The notes: generated by a model not told the origin, from the letters alone. A stretch of DNA of 64,000 nucleotides from Siphonodentalium dalli (GCA_032622095.1 CP136063.1:34818106-34882105); one strand, 5' to 3'. Positions 46,074 through 57,344 are shown, counted from the stretch's first letter. Program-made: numbers and translations.

Positions 46074-46177
46074 GTCTGTCTGGTGGGGAGATAGCTGCAA
46101 TTATTTTCGTTCCTGTCGTCATCATCATCATACTGATTATCATTGGTATGTTCTGGCGCAAGAAGAGGCAAGCCATC
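46074..46177 (+). CDS. IgSF receptor, transmembrane exon
   Basis: The acceptor is tcttcctccacag and the preferred donor is GTAAAT at 46178. The exon is phase 1 to 0, 104 bp. It encodes LSGGEIAA, then a hydrophobic helix of about 21 residues (AIIFVPVVIIIILIIIGMFW), then the stop-transfer sequence RKKRQAI. This fixes the protein as a type I single-pass membrane receptor with its Ig modules outside. A weaker donor at 46189 (AAG|GTCTGA) would end in phase 1, and an internal GTATGT (46146) would remove the basic anchor. Phase 1 at the start fits all the hinge exons. Confidence 0.82.
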
Positions 46178-46372
46178 GTAAATAAAGGTCTGAAAACAAT
46201 CATCTTCTAAACCAGTTCATATGATTTATTTGCTCCTTTGTGATAATTATATATTTAAATTTAATCAGAAGCTGTCAATTCACAAATAATGTAAAACAAT
46301 TTGGTGTCTATTGGCCATTAATTTCACATTATATCTTGATTAACTTACTAGTAATTGGTGTTACTATTCCAG

Positions 46373-46381
46373 AAAGCACAG
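46373..46381 (+). CDS. Possible 9-nt microexon of the receptor tail
   Basis: 'ttactattccag' is followed by aaagcacag and GTGCGT. In phase 1-1 it would add Glu-Ser-Thr after the alternative phase-1 donor of the transmembrane exon. The only support is splice-site fit, so this is weak. Confidence 0.15.
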
Positions 46382-46499
46382 GTGCGTGTGGACAGTTTGG
46401 GACAATGCCAGTATTGCTGATTGTAATTGACCGACCAATGAAAATGATCAATGTTATATGGAAAACTGTTTTAAAAACTGGATCTTTTTGACTAATACT

Positions 46500-46969
46500 G
46501 GGATTAAATTATAAGAAACAACTCTTATTTAGATTAAGGTTTTAATTAAAGATGTATACATTAAAGGTACTCAATCCGATCAGATGCTCCCAAATTAATA
46601 TTTCTTTGGCTTCGGGGGTAAAAAATATTTGATCCGTGTCAAGCCACCACCCATCAAAGCTCAGAGTGATCAGGTATCTATTTTTGAAATTTGTTGTTTC
46701 CCGAGATATGTAATTTTTTGTGGCCTGGAAAATATTCCTCAAGCTGATCGTCTTGGACCAAATTGTGGATGAAGGAGGATAACTCTAAAATCAAGTGGCT
46801 TTTGTTGTCAAATCCAGCCAGTTTCATTGAACAAAATGTTGATGGTGTAAATATTCAGGTTATCTGGTTAGCTGGCAAAAATGAGATATTTCTTTATCAC
46901 AGATGAACATATTTCAGCCATCGATCATCTAAATATAGAATTTGGCGCAATAATTTGTATATGATCAGT
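46500..46969. other. Intron, unclassified
   Basis: No exon or known repeat was seen. Confidence 0.45.
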
Positions 46970-47175
46970 AGCTCACCTTTACAATGTAAAGTTTGAGCTA
47001 TTGCCATGTGTTGGTGTCTGCCGTCCAATGTCCATGCGTGCGTGCATGCATCAACAATTTCTTTTGGGGTGCTTTAAAATATTTCCAAATAAAAACAGGG
47101 CCGCCAGCAGCCATCTTGGATCTCAAATTTGAATCCATCGGCACACCCTACAGCCCGCATATATGGCCAGATCAT
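46970..47175 (+). mobile_element. Family A copy 2, truncated
   Basis: The head hairpin starts AGCTCACC and ends GTAAAGTTTGAGCT. It is followed by one partial module and is cut at 'gatcat' by the insertion of copy 3. Confidence 0.65.
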
Positions 47176-48445
47176 TTTTAGCTCAACTTTACTTTGTAAA
47201 GTTTGAGCTATTGCCATGGCTTGGTATCCGTCGTCCGTGTGTGCGTGTGTAATGCGTCAACAATTTCCTTTAGCACGGGCTACAGTTCGTACCTTTGGTC
47301 CGATTATTATGAAATTTGTCATGAATGTTGACATTGACATGTAGATGGGAACGAGTCATTTTGGGGTTATTCGGAAAAAAAACATGGCTGCCATCGGCCA
47401 TCTTGGATTTCAAAATTCAATCCATTAGCACGGGCTACAGGCCGTACTGTTTGTCTTATCATCATGAAATTTGTCATGGATGTTAATATTGACATGTAAA
47501 TGGGAACGAGTTATTTTGGGGTCATTCGGCCAAAAAACATGGCCGCCAGCAGCCATCTTGGATTTTACTCTTTGTATGACTAAATTCTTTAGCACGGGCT
47601 ACAGGTCGTACCTTTAGTCTGATCATCATAAAATTTGTCATGAATGTTAACAAAGACATGTAGATGGGAACGAGTCATATTGGGGTCATTCGGCCGAAAA
47701 ACATGGCCGCCAGCAGCCATCTTGAATTTTACTCTTTGTATGACTAAATCCTTTAGCACGGGCTTCAGGTCGTACCTTTAGTCTGATCATCATAAAATTT
47801 GTCAAGAATGTTAATAATGACATGTAGATGGGAACGAGTCATTTTGGGGTCATTCGGCCAAAAAACATGGCCGCCAGCAGCCATCTTGGATTTTACTCTT
47901 TGTATGACTAAATCGTTTAGCACAGGCTACAGTTCGTACCTTTAGTCTTATCATCATAAAATTTGTCATCGATGTTAACAATGGCATGTAGATGGGAACG
48001 AGTCATTTTGGGGTCATTCGGCCGAAAAACATGGCCGCCAGCAGCCATCTTTGATTTCAAAATTAATTCATTAGCATGGGCCACAGGTCGTACTGTTCGT
48101 CTGATCATCATGAAATTTGTCATGGATGTTAATATTGACATGTAGATGGGAACGAGTAATTTTGGGGTCATTCAGCCAAAAAACATGGCCGCCAGCAGCC
48201 ATCTTGGATCTTACTCTTTGTATGACTAAATTCTTTAGCATGGGCTACAGGTCGTACCTTTAATCTGATCATCATAAAATTTGTCATGAATGTTAACAAT
48301 GACATGTAGATGGGAACGAGTCACCACATCCAATTGTCACCAAACTTCATATGGATCTTAAACATGGCAGCCAGTGGCCATCTTGGATTTTACTCTTTTC
48401 ATGACTAAATCCTTAGGCACACCCTTCAGGCCACATCCCTCATCC
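47175..48445 (+). mobile_element. Family A copy 3 (about seven modules)
   Basis: A T-run (47175-47179) and hairpin 47180-47209 are followed by about seven modules of 155-165 bp with the family phrases. It is nested in copy 2. Its 3' end is probably the A terminus at 49558-49595 ('aagttgagctacagtgtcat'), so 48446-49557 would be later insertion or divergent interior; the exon at 49282 lies within that stretch. Confidence 0.75.
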
Positions 48446-48454
48446 AATCGTCAC

Positions 48455-48600
48455 TAGTGATGCGGACCGGACCGCTTTGGACCGGTCCGGTCCGCGGTCC
48501 ATGGGTGGACCGCGGTCCGGTCCGGACCGGGTGTCACTGGACCGGACCAATTATTGCCGCCGGTCCGGTACTCTCTGGTCCGGTCCACTATTTTACTTCA
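48455..48600. repeat. GGACCGG cluster (hAT-end-like)
   Basis: Within 145 bp, GGACCGG/CCGGTCC occurs more than ten times, many of them overlapping palindromes. It follows 'cactagtgatgc'. Such GGACCGG-rich sequence is seen at ends of some hAT-like transposons. It is a strong local GC peak in an AT-rich intron. Confidence 0.5.
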
Positions 48601-49281
48601 GTTATAATAAACTATCGCGAATATTATTGCGTATTTGCCGTCATATCAATTAGCAACGATGTATTGACGCATTCAAGTGATTATTAATATCTATTAAACG
48701 TTTGATGCCACGAAAACAATGTATAGATGAACTTTGTCTCTTTCCTTATAATGTATTAATGTAACACTGGCCAACACTATGTAGCACCCTATCAATGTGA
48801 CAAACATGCAACTGAATGAGTATGGAACTATTTGTCATAAACAGTGTAACATGGCATCAACTAATCAATTTGGATGGATATCGAATCGAGTATTCTATTG
48901 TTTTTCACAGTTATACTTATCGAAGAAGCATGCAAACCACATTACATAGTACATACACAAGACAGTCACATTAATCCAATAGTAGTTGTACTTATATATA
49001 ACTGTAATTGTCAGGAATATATAATCAGCCATCACAATTTCCAAGACTCCAATATTAATGTAGTAGTCATATTAGTAGTACACATTTGTATAATTGTCAT
49101 CAGTATAGTTATTTAGTTTAAATTTCAATTTAATAAAAATAAGTATGATACGAATCATGCATACGATCAGTTGAGTGCCATGGTTATAACACATTCTGGC
49201 CCTAGCTATATATCTGTCCAATACATTTAATTAGTGCATGTTTGCATTACTAGAAATACTGTTATCGTGCATCGTTCCCAG

Positions 49282-49328
49282 TATATCCCACCAGAGACAG
49301 ACAATGATGCATACAATCGGCAAACAAT
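49282..49328 (+). CDS. IgSF receptor, candidate tyrosine-containing tail exon (X)
   Basis: The acceptor is gttcccag and the donor is GTAAGT. The 47-bp exon has phase 0 to 2. It reads YIPPETDNDAYNRQT, with two Tyr. Phase 0 matches the GTAAAT donor of the transmembrane exon and phase 2 matches the tail-exon array at 53472, so TM-X-Z1 gives a continuous frame. The Tyr sites do not fit a strict ITIM or ITAM. Support is phase fit and composition only. Confidence 0.5.
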
Positions 49329-49875
49329 GTAAGTTTTAACATATATGGACTCATTGCAATGCACTGAATGCAGTAACCTTATAGTTTGTACTATACAGAG
49401 TAAAAACTTTGAGAAACCAGAGAATTCATTAACATATAGCCTATTATAGGTGGACCGGACATTTCATATACACATTACAATGCCTTTACTGAAGCTTTTT
49501 GACTTTCCTTCTTTATCATTCTATTGACTGCTCAGCATAAAATTATTATCACCTCCCCAAGTTGAGCTACAGTGTCATTGACACTTTCATTAGTGATTCG
49601 AGTTTGGACATATTCACTCTTATGGGCAAAAACAATTGACTAGAGCCATCTTTGATGCACAACCCTTGTTTTTTTTTTTAAGTTGCAATGTCATAAATTT
49701 ATCTACAAGCAATGAACAAGCCATATATGATGGTTTTTCCAAGATTTTGATGTATTACGGTACCTCAGGATAACCAGATAATCAACTTTTTGTCAATCAA
49801 CAATTGTCTGACAAAATTATTGTGGTAGATAAAATTATCAAGATTGATCAACACATGGAAATTCTTTTCTTTCAG

Positions 49876-49903
49876 AAAAACAAAATTCAGATGTGGAGCA
49901 ACC
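49876..49903 (+). CDS. IgSF receptor, candidate alternative tail exon (Y)
   Basis: A 28-bp candidate exon lies between ttctttcag and GTGAGT. In phase 1 to 2 it encodes KQNSDVEQ and joins correctly to the 53472 exon, but it needs the weaker phase-1 donor of the transmembrane exon. After exon X it would put the array exon out of frame. X and Y would therefore be mutually exclusive, or one of them is false. Confidence 0.35.
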
Positions 49904-50151
49904 GTGAGTTTGTTTTTTCTTCGAATTATCTTATGTATTTGACAGCTACTGTCTTCTGGCTCCTCATTTTTGTGCTAATGTGATTTTTATGTCATAGTTA
50001 TGCTGTTCGATTGTGACGGTTGAGAAAGTAGGTTTAACATTTTAATTTTTTGTCTGGGTTGATATCCAGGGGAGATGACACCGGTCCAAGGAAAATTTCA
50101 TAAAAATTACCAAATTCTATACTTGTTTTGTACATTAGATACAAATATGTA

Positions 50152-50263
50152 TTTTTATACACCCTTTTGATAAAAGGTTGTATTGTGTAATCAGTCAAGC
50201 CGTTCATCTGTCCATTATGGGCGTCCGTTGGTCCGTCCATTAATCATTTTGGTTTCCAATCGA
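50152..50263 (+). mobile_element. Hairpin-headed family D, copy 1 head
   Basis: TTTTT (50152-50156) is followed by the hairpin ATACACCCTTTT/AAAAGGTTGTAT (50157-50183) and then GTCCGTT-type sequence. It is interrupted at 50264 by the TAA-flanked element. Confidence 0.6.
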
Positions 50264-50266
50264 TAA

Positions 50267-51517
50267 CCCTTGGATCAAACGTCGCACTACCGACGACTCA
50301 AATTCAATTATTTGAATTCAAGTCGACAAAAGTGCGACGTTTGTTTCAAATAAATGCGAGTAGATGCACTACCGACAAAGTATGCGTGTTGGCAACACGA
50401 ATCTAATTGCTGATGCGTCTGAGATCCGTGTTTGAAACAAACGTCGCATCACCGTCGACTCAAATTTATATCTGAGAAATGCAAACGAGCTGTATAATGA
50501 TATGCTAATGAGGGAATTCCAATTTAAACTGGAAAACACCAACGAACGTGACGTAATTTGGTTGTATTTGAATTCGAGTCGATGAAAATGCAACGTTTGT
50601 TTCAAATTAAATTAGAGTAGTCACACTAAATAAATATATATTCCATTTGGAGAAACCCGCTACTATGCATGGACGTGTACAAATTTCACATCAACGATGG
50701 GTTGATATTGTTCTTGTAATTTTATTTTCTAACAATGAATTATTGGGGAATTTGTTGTTTTTAGACCAACATTTGCATATGTTCCTACTTTTGGTCCAAC
50801 ATTTTGACTGATATGGCCATCAGTCGGGAAGCTTGTGTCCTGGTCCCTCATGACCCCCGTGGCCAGCCAAAAAACTGCTAATTATATTCCTATGCTTTTG
50901 TTCAAAATTATGAACTTAAATAGTCATCAGTTGGAAATTTTCCAACCTTCATGGGGCTTGAGGCCAGTCTAGATGCTATAGGTTTTTGCGATTTTCATGT
51001 TCAGATTTCAAAACTTTTCTCCCACCGTGCCCAACTAAGATCAGATGTTCAGGTTCAGATCTCTAATTTTCTTCTACTGGCAGAACCATGGTCCGCCCAG
51101 TGCATGATCACAAGTCTACTGATCCATTCAGAATAGGCTATCATCCAGGCATCTGAAGAAATTTAATTACGCAAATTTATTAGCCCCCCCCCAACGGAGA
51201 CCCTCTAGCTATACGTCCCTGCCCACCATGTTTATTTTACCACGTGGTTTTAGATAGGCATACCTACGTAATATAATGTTATACCGCATTGACCTCAACT
51301 TTTCTCACTAAATTTTACGTTTTAAATAAATATATAACTTCATATTTTAGCCGTTTTGACCAAAACCCTCATGAACGCTTTATGCCATTTTAAGAAATCA
51401 TTTAGATTCGTCTTGAATTAAATGCGACGTTTGTTTCAAGAGACGAATTTTGAATTAATCTCAAGTCTAATTCTAATTGAATTCGATTCGTCGGTTGTGC
51501 GACGTTTGTTCCAAGGG
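50267..51517. mobile_element. Harbinger-like element (TAA duplication) with repeated inner termini
   Basis: The 5' end is CCCTTGGATCAAACGTCGCA and the 3' end is the reverse complement of CCCTTGGAACAAACGTCGCA, flanked on both sides by TAA (50264-50266 and 51518-51520). Removing it restores 'cgataactcaagtttgg', a normal continuation of the surrounding repeat. Further copies of the end sequence ('aaacgtcgca'/'tgcgacgttt') occur inside near 50335, 50438, 50590 and 51422. A 3-bp TAA duplication suits PIF/Harbinger. No transposase is present. Confidence 0.75.
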
Positions 51518-51520
51518 TAA

Positions 51521-52110
51521 CTCAAGTTTGGATGATTATACCCCCACTCTTGACCTCGTTCGTCCGTCCGTGCGGACATTTATGGGCCCGTCTTGCCATC
51601 CATCCGTCTGGATAGATGTCTCATACATTAGAGTTCTAGAGTTATTCATCTTTGTTTATCTTGAAATGTTGGTTTTTTTGTCTGTCCGAGCAGATATCTC
51701 CAACAACGGTTGTCGGATCTGAATGAAATTTGATATAAATGTTCACTACTATAAAATTGATAGACTGGATGGAGTTTTCAATCATTTTTTTCTGGATTTT
51801 CCATTCTAGAGCTATTCATCTTTGTTTATCTGGAAATGTTGTTTTTTTTGTCCATCCGAGCAGTTACCTCAAACACCGGTTGTCGGATCTGAATGATATT
51901 TGGTGTGGATGTTCACTATTATGAGGGCAATCAATTGAGAGTCTATCAATTTTATTTTTTTTGGTTTTCCATTCATGAGTAATTCATCTTTGTTTATTTG
52001 GAAGTGTTGGTTTTTTGTCTGTATCTTCACCACCGGTTGATGGATTATCAATGAAATGTGCTATGGATGTTCACTATTATGATGGCAATCAATTGAGTGC
52101 CTATTGTTTT
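51521..52110 (+). mobile_element. Hairpin-headed family module array, interrupted by the TAA element
   Basis: It continues from family D copy 1 and holds three modules (about 51640-51760, 51805-51935, 51965-52100). Each has 'attcatctttgtttat(c/t)tg', 'ggttgtcggatctgaatga' and 'ggtgtggatgttcacta' type phrases. The sequence 'tatacccccactcttgacc' at 51537 resembles a family F head. Confidence 0.6.
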
Positions 52111-52290
52111 TATACGCCCTTTTGAAAAAAGGTCGTATTATGTAGTTTGTGAATTTACAATACATTACCGAAATAAAGTGAGGTTTTCGAAGAACTGGAC
52201 AAATATACCTATGGAATGTTGTAGATTGGCATCTAAGGTGTAAGAGGTACCAACAGTTTTTAGTGAAAATATATTTTTTGTAGGAATACA
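52107..52290 (+). mobile_element. Family D copy 2 head
   Basis: A T-run is followed by the hairpin ATACGCCCTTTTG/AAAAAAGGTCGTAT at 52112-52139. The body is short and its end is not defined. Confidence 0.55.
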
Positions 52291-52913
52291 GTTGAGTTCA
52301 AAATGGGTGGCAACAATTGTTTGTTTCGTTCCTTCCGTGACCTATGGTCCCGGGTGGTGATTCTGCCAATAAAAGAGGGGTTTTGACCAAATTCCAAGCT
52401 CCTGTGCTAGTACATACATACACACAGACAGAAGTTCCAAAATATATAATAGATGAATTGAAGACTATTGTCCAGAAATGAATGTATCGATTAATATTGA
52501 TTATATTTCGGAACATTTTCTGGTCTAAATAGGTCTGGTTGTTTAGCTAACGAACAATAGTGGTTTCTATTAAAAGAGACCAGGAATTTTATTTTGTAAT
52601 TTTGTCACAAATAAAGGTTAATTAGACTCGTTATCTCTTATAACTATGGAATAAAACAATAGAAACATCAAACTGGGACATTTGACATTCGGAACGTAGC
52701 TATGGGAACAGTCTAATGATCTCTATCACTATATGGTATCGCCTGAATTGTCTGTTCTAAAAATAGAAGAATAAAGTGTCCCATTTAGTCATCTCATTTC
52801 ATAATAAAATATTCAAAATAAAATCAATATTAATTGATAGAAGCGTTTCTGGACAGGGGTCTTCAATTCATATCTATTATTTTATACACAAGCAACTATT
52901 TCAAATTTGTTAT
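52291..52913. other. Intron, unclassified
   Basis: No exon or known repeat is supported. Confidence 0.45.
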
Positions 52914-52917
52914 TTAA

Positions 52918-53330
52918 CCCTTCGAGTGCCAGGTCTGATTTTTGTATCAACCCATATACCCTGTGCCAATGCATTCTCTTATATATGCAGGCGACCATAG
53001 GTCGCCTCGCATATATAAGAGAATGCATTGGCCTAACAATTTTTCATCATTTGTTATTATTTTTTACAATTTTTTTACAATTTTAATAATTTTTTCTTAT
53101 ATTCTTTAACAAACTTATTTTGTACGTTTAGTGCCAGGGAATCTTACGTTTTTCATGGGCATCAAAATTATCACTATGAATACTTGGTGATAGTTTTGAG
53201 TTATAACATGCCCCTAAGGTTTTATTCAGTTTGTTTTTAAATTCGCTATAGCATGCTTAAGCATACCCAAAAAAATATTTTACAGATCGTAAATTAGGGC
53301 CGATGAGATCGGCCCGTGGCACTCAAAGAG
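52918..53330. mobile_element. piggyBac-like MITE 1 (TTAA)
   Basis: TTAA lies at 52914-52917 and 53331-53334. The ends CCCTTCGAGTGCCA and TGGCACTCAAAGAG match at 12 of 14 positions. The 413-bp body contains a 66-bp near-perfect palindrome (52966-53031, arms starting 'ccaatgcattctcttata') that is also found twice in MITE 2. No transposase. Confidence 0.8.
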
Positions 53331-53471
53331 TTAAGGAGATAATACATCTTTAATGACATAATGCATGATTTATGTTACAGCATATATTACCATTATTATT
53401 ATTGTATTACATTACATTAGAGAAAATCACAAACGGTTATATTACAGCATATATTACCATTATTATTACAG

Positions 53472-53543
53472 CAGTGACCCAGTGTCTTTGGATACCGGTA
53501 TACCGAAAGATAAAGATGAGCCGCTTACAGATGTAAACAAAAA
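53472..53543 (+). CDS. IgSF receptor, tail exon Z1
   Basis: 72 bp, phase 2-2, acceptor attattacag (NAGNAG: cag-cag), donor GTAAGT. It encodes SDPVSLDTGIPKDKDEPLT then DVNK. Only phase 2 is open, in all three copies. The exon is acidic, lacks Tyr and belongs to a tandem series (Z1-Z3) with shared flanking intron ('cagcatatattaccattatt' before; 'tgatgctttgag' and 'tcctgaatctctca' after). Symmetric phase allows any number of copies to be included. Confidence 0.7.
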
Positions 53544-54130
53544 GTAAGTGCCTTTTATGATGCTTTGAGAGTTCCTGAATCTCTCAATATTGGCTGCAGT
53601 TGTGTCACTAAAATTGTATGAAGTTAGCTGTATGCACTGAGGAAGTTTGGTCTTTCATTGTTTACTGAATACGGGAGAAACTGTTTCCGATCGGGAGGGT
53701 GGGAGATGGGGCCGAAATTCAGGAGACTCCCGCCTAAATCTGGAAAGTTAACATGTATGTACTTGAGGTACCGATAGAACTGGAACCGTGTCAGTACTTT
53801 GAGAAGCCTGGTCTCAACCATGGGTTAACAGATCTCAATGGTATTGATTGTAGATATTCAGTACAAATACAGCTTTAATATAAAACAAATAATAATGGTC
53901 CGCTGATCTGATCGAAAATGGTTATGGTCCTGTGACTTTTTTATACCCCCACTTTCGAAGAAAATGGGGGGTATACTGGATTGACTGCTTCTGTCCGTTC
54001 GTCCGTCTGTCACGCTTTCTCCGTCCGTGCGTCCGTCCATCCGTCCGTCCGACCTCATAACTATGAACTGATTTAAGTAATTTTTTGTATGCAATATCCT
54101 TTTTGATGCTAATTGCGGTTCGGTCCCACT

Positions 54131-55535
54131 TTTTTTTTTTAGCTCAACTTACTTTTGTAAGTTTGAGCTATTGCCATGGTTTGGCGTCCGTCGTCCGTGT
54201 GTCCGTGTGTCCGTCAACAATTTCCTTTGGCGCGGGCTTCAGGTTGTACCTTTGGTCTGATCTTTATGAAATTTGTCATGAATGTTGACATTGACATGTA
54301 GATGGGAACGAGTCATTTTGGGGTCATTCGGCCAAAAAACATGGCCGCTGGCAGCCATCTTGGATTTCAAGATTCAATCCATTGGCGCGGGCTACAGGTC
54401 GTACTGTTCGTCTGATCATCATGAAATTTTTCATTGATGTTAATATTGACATGTAGATGGGATCGAGTCATTTTGGGGTCGTTCGGCCAAAAAACATGGC
54501 CGCCAGCAGCCATCTTCGATTTTACTCTTTGCATGGCTAAATCCTTTGGCGCGGGCTACAGGTCGTAGCTTTGATCGGAAGATCATGAAATTTGTCATGG
54601 ATGTTAACAATGACATGTAGATGGGAACGATTCATTTTGGGGTTGTTCGGCTGAAAAACATGGCCGCCAGCAGCCATCTTGGATTTTACTCTTTGCATAA
54701 CTAAATCCTTTGGCGCGGGCTACAGGTCGTACCTTGGTCTAATCTTTATGAAATTTATCATGAATGTTGACATTGACATGTAGATGGGAGTGAGTCATTT
54801 TGGGGTCATTCGGCCAAAAAACATGGCCGCTGGCAGCCATCTTGGATTTCAAGTTTCAATCCATTGGCGCGGGCTACAGGTCGTACTGTTCATGAAATTT
54901 TTCATGGATGTTAATAATGACATGTAGATGGGAACGAGTGATTTTTGGGGTCGTTTGGCCAAAAAACATGGCCGCCAGCAGCCATCTTGGATTTTACTCT
55001 TTGCATGACTAAATCCTTTGGTGCGGGCTACAGGTCGTAGCTTGGGTCAGATGGTCATGAAATTTGTCATGGATGATAACAATGACATGTAGATGGGAAC
55101 GAGTCGTTTTGGGGTCATTCTGTCCAAAAACGTGGCCGCCAGCAGCCATCTTGGATTTTACTATTTGCATGACTAAATCCTTTCGCGCAGGCCATTTTGG
55201 ATTTCAAAATTCAATCCATTGGCGGGGTCTACAGGTCGTACTGTTCGTCTGATCATCATGAAGTTTGTAGGTCGTAGCTTTGGTCAGATCTTCTTAAAAT
55301 TTGTCATGGATGTTAACAATGACACGTAGATCTATGGGAACGAGTCCTTTTGGGGTCAATTGGCCAAAAAACATGGCCGCCAGCAGCCATCTTGTATTTT
55401 ACTCTTTGCATCACTAAATCCTTTGGCGCAGGTTAGACATTTCAATTAGCACCTTTCCTATTCCTCCATTTACTGTCAACCATTAAATTATTCCCCTACC
55501 TAAGTTGAGCTACAGTGTCATTGACACTTTCATTT
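54131..55535 (+). mobile_element. Family A copy 4, complete (head, about eight modules, 3' end)
   Basis: A T-run and hairpin (54141-54169) are followed by about eight modules of the GCGGGCTACAGG type and the terminus AAGTTGAGCTACAGTGTCAT...TTTCATTT. The uninterrupted family F copy at 61650-61720 ('gctaattgcggtgcgg', 'ctttctttttt', 'aaagttacgcc') is the empty site. It shows insertion at the T-run/AAAG boundary. Confidence 0.8.
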
Positions 55536-55937
55536 AAGTTACGCCTCATTTTTGACTTATTTTGACTTAGAAAATTCTGTCCGACTTAATAACTTTAACA
55601 AATATGAACCGATTTCAATAATTTTTGGTATACATGCTTCTCGCAAATCCTCTCTACATGATGCGGCTAGGGATTGGCTCAGACTGTTTTTCATAATATT
55701 ACACTTCATTTTCGACTTATTTTGACTTAGAAAATTCGGTCCGACTTAATAACTTTAACAAATATGAACCAATTTGAATAATTTTTTCTGTACAAGCTTC
55801 TTGTGACACCATATCGATATTATTAGTCCACATTTTTCTTTAAAGTTAAAAATCGTTTTTGTTGGGTTTACGGATAATGCGGGTTGAATTTGCCACGCTG
55901 GGGGTATGCTCGAGTACACACCTCTTGTTTTACTTAG

Positions 55938-57022
55938 GGTACCACATGGGGGTATGCACCATGCGAGAGAGAGTACCACATGGGGGTATGCACCATGCGA
56001 GAGAGAGTACCACATGGGGGTATGCACCATGCGAGAGAGAGTACCACATGGGGGTATGCACCATGCGAGAGAGAGTACCACATGGGGGTATGCACCATGC
56101 GAGAGAGAGTACCACATGGGGGTATGCACCATGCGAGAGAGGGTACCACATGGGGGTATGCACCATGCGAGAGAGGGTACCATACCACATGGGGGTATGC
56201 ACCATGCGAGAGAGGGTACCACATGGGGGTATGCACCATGCGAGAGAGGGTACCATACCACATGGGGGTATGCACCATGCGAGAGAGGGTACCACATGGG
56301 GGTATGCACCAATCGAGAGAGGGTACCACATGGGGGTATGCACCAATCGAGAGAGGGTACCACATGGGGGTATGCACCATGCGAGAGAGGGTACCATACC
56401 ACATGGGGGTATGCACCATGCGAGAGAGGGTACCACATGGGGGTATGCACCAATCGAGAGAGGGTACCACATGGGGGTATGCACCATGCGAGAGAGGGTA
56501 CCACATGGGGGTATGCACATGCGAGAGAGGGTACCATACCACATGGGGGTATGCACCATGCGAGAGAGGGTACCACATGGGGGTATGCACCATGCGAGAG
56601 AGGGTACCACATGGGGGTATGCACCATGCGAGAGAGGGTACCATACCACATGGGGGTATGCACCATGCGAGAGAGGGTACCACATGGGGGTATGCACCAA
56701 TCGAGAGAGGGTACCACATGGGGGTATGCACCATGCGAGAGAGAGTACCACATGGGGGTATGCACCATGCGAGAGAGGGTACCATACCACATGGGGGTAT
56801 GCACCATGCGAGAGAGGGTACCACATGGGGGTATGCACCAATCGAGAGAGGGTACCACATGGGGGTATGCACCATGCGAGAGAGGGTACCATACCACATG
56901 GGGGTATGCACCATGCGAGAGAGGGTACCACATGGGGGTATGCACCAATCGAGAGAGGGTACCACATGGGGGTATGCACCATGCGAGAGAGGGTACCACA
57001 TGTGGGTATGCACCAATTGAGA
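55938..57022 (+). repeat. 34-bp minisatellite, 31 copies, with 39-bp variants
   Basis: The unit is 'ggtaccacatgggggtatgc' + 'accatgcgagagag' (34 bp). Seven units carry a 5-bp insert (taccataccaca). Several read 'caccaatcg' instead of 'caccatgcg', spaced in a 3-4 unit higher-order pattern. Because 34 is not a multiple of 3 and the unit has no stops, frames on both strands stay open for 340-440 codons. These are artefacts, not genes. The unit contains the GGGGGTAT terminus of family F, so it probably arose from the element's 3' end. Confidence 0.93.
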
Positions 57023-57126
57023 GCCCAGCTCTTGTTTTTAATGACATTATGCATGATTGTATTACATTACATTAGAGAAAATCACAAATGGTTATATTAC
57101 AGCATATATTACCGTTATTATTACAG

Positions 57127-57189
57127 TGACACAGAGTCTTTGGATATACAGAAACAGAAAGATGAGCCGCTTTCAGGTGTAAACAAAGA
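57127..57189 (+). CDS. IgSF receptor, tail exon Z2
   Basis: 63 bp, phase 2-2, acceptor attattacag, donor GTAAGT. It encodes DTESLDIQKQKDEPLSGVNK. It lacks three codons present in Z1 (near 'accggtata'). It is flanked by the same duplicated intron as Z1, and keeps the acidic DEPL core. Confidence 0.7.
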
Positions 57190-57344
57190 GTAAGTACCTT
57201 TATGATGCTTTGAGGGCTCCTGAATCTCTCAGTATTGGTTGGAGTATTCAGCGCCTCGTTATGACAAACTCTATAGAAATCTATAGAATTACATACTTTT
57301 ATGACTCATCTAGTGTTTATATATGACTGCTGGTGCCGGGTTAA

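Larger units (their letters stand above)
53937..57038 (+). mobile_element. Hairpin-headed family F element (nested by A4, expanded 3' end)
   Basis: A T-run is followed by the hairpin TATACCCCCACTTT/AAAATGGGGGGTATA (53942-53975) and GTCCGTC-rich sequence. It is broken at 54131 by family A copy 4 and resumes at 55536 with 'aagttacgcc', 'aacaaatatgaaccgatttc' modules. It then reaches its 3' region 'gaatttgccacgctggggg', 'tatgctcgagtacacac', 'ctcttgtttt'. The GTGGGGGTAT terminus is the reverse complement of the head. The element ends after the minisatellite at about 57038 ('cagctcttgttttt'). Confidence 0.7.

Noticed and set aside
55755-57193. Long ORFs of 340-444 codons on both strands
   Set aside because: They all lie in the 34-bp minisatellite, whose unit has no stop in several frames. 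Overlapping frames on both strands cannot all be genes, and there is no domain.
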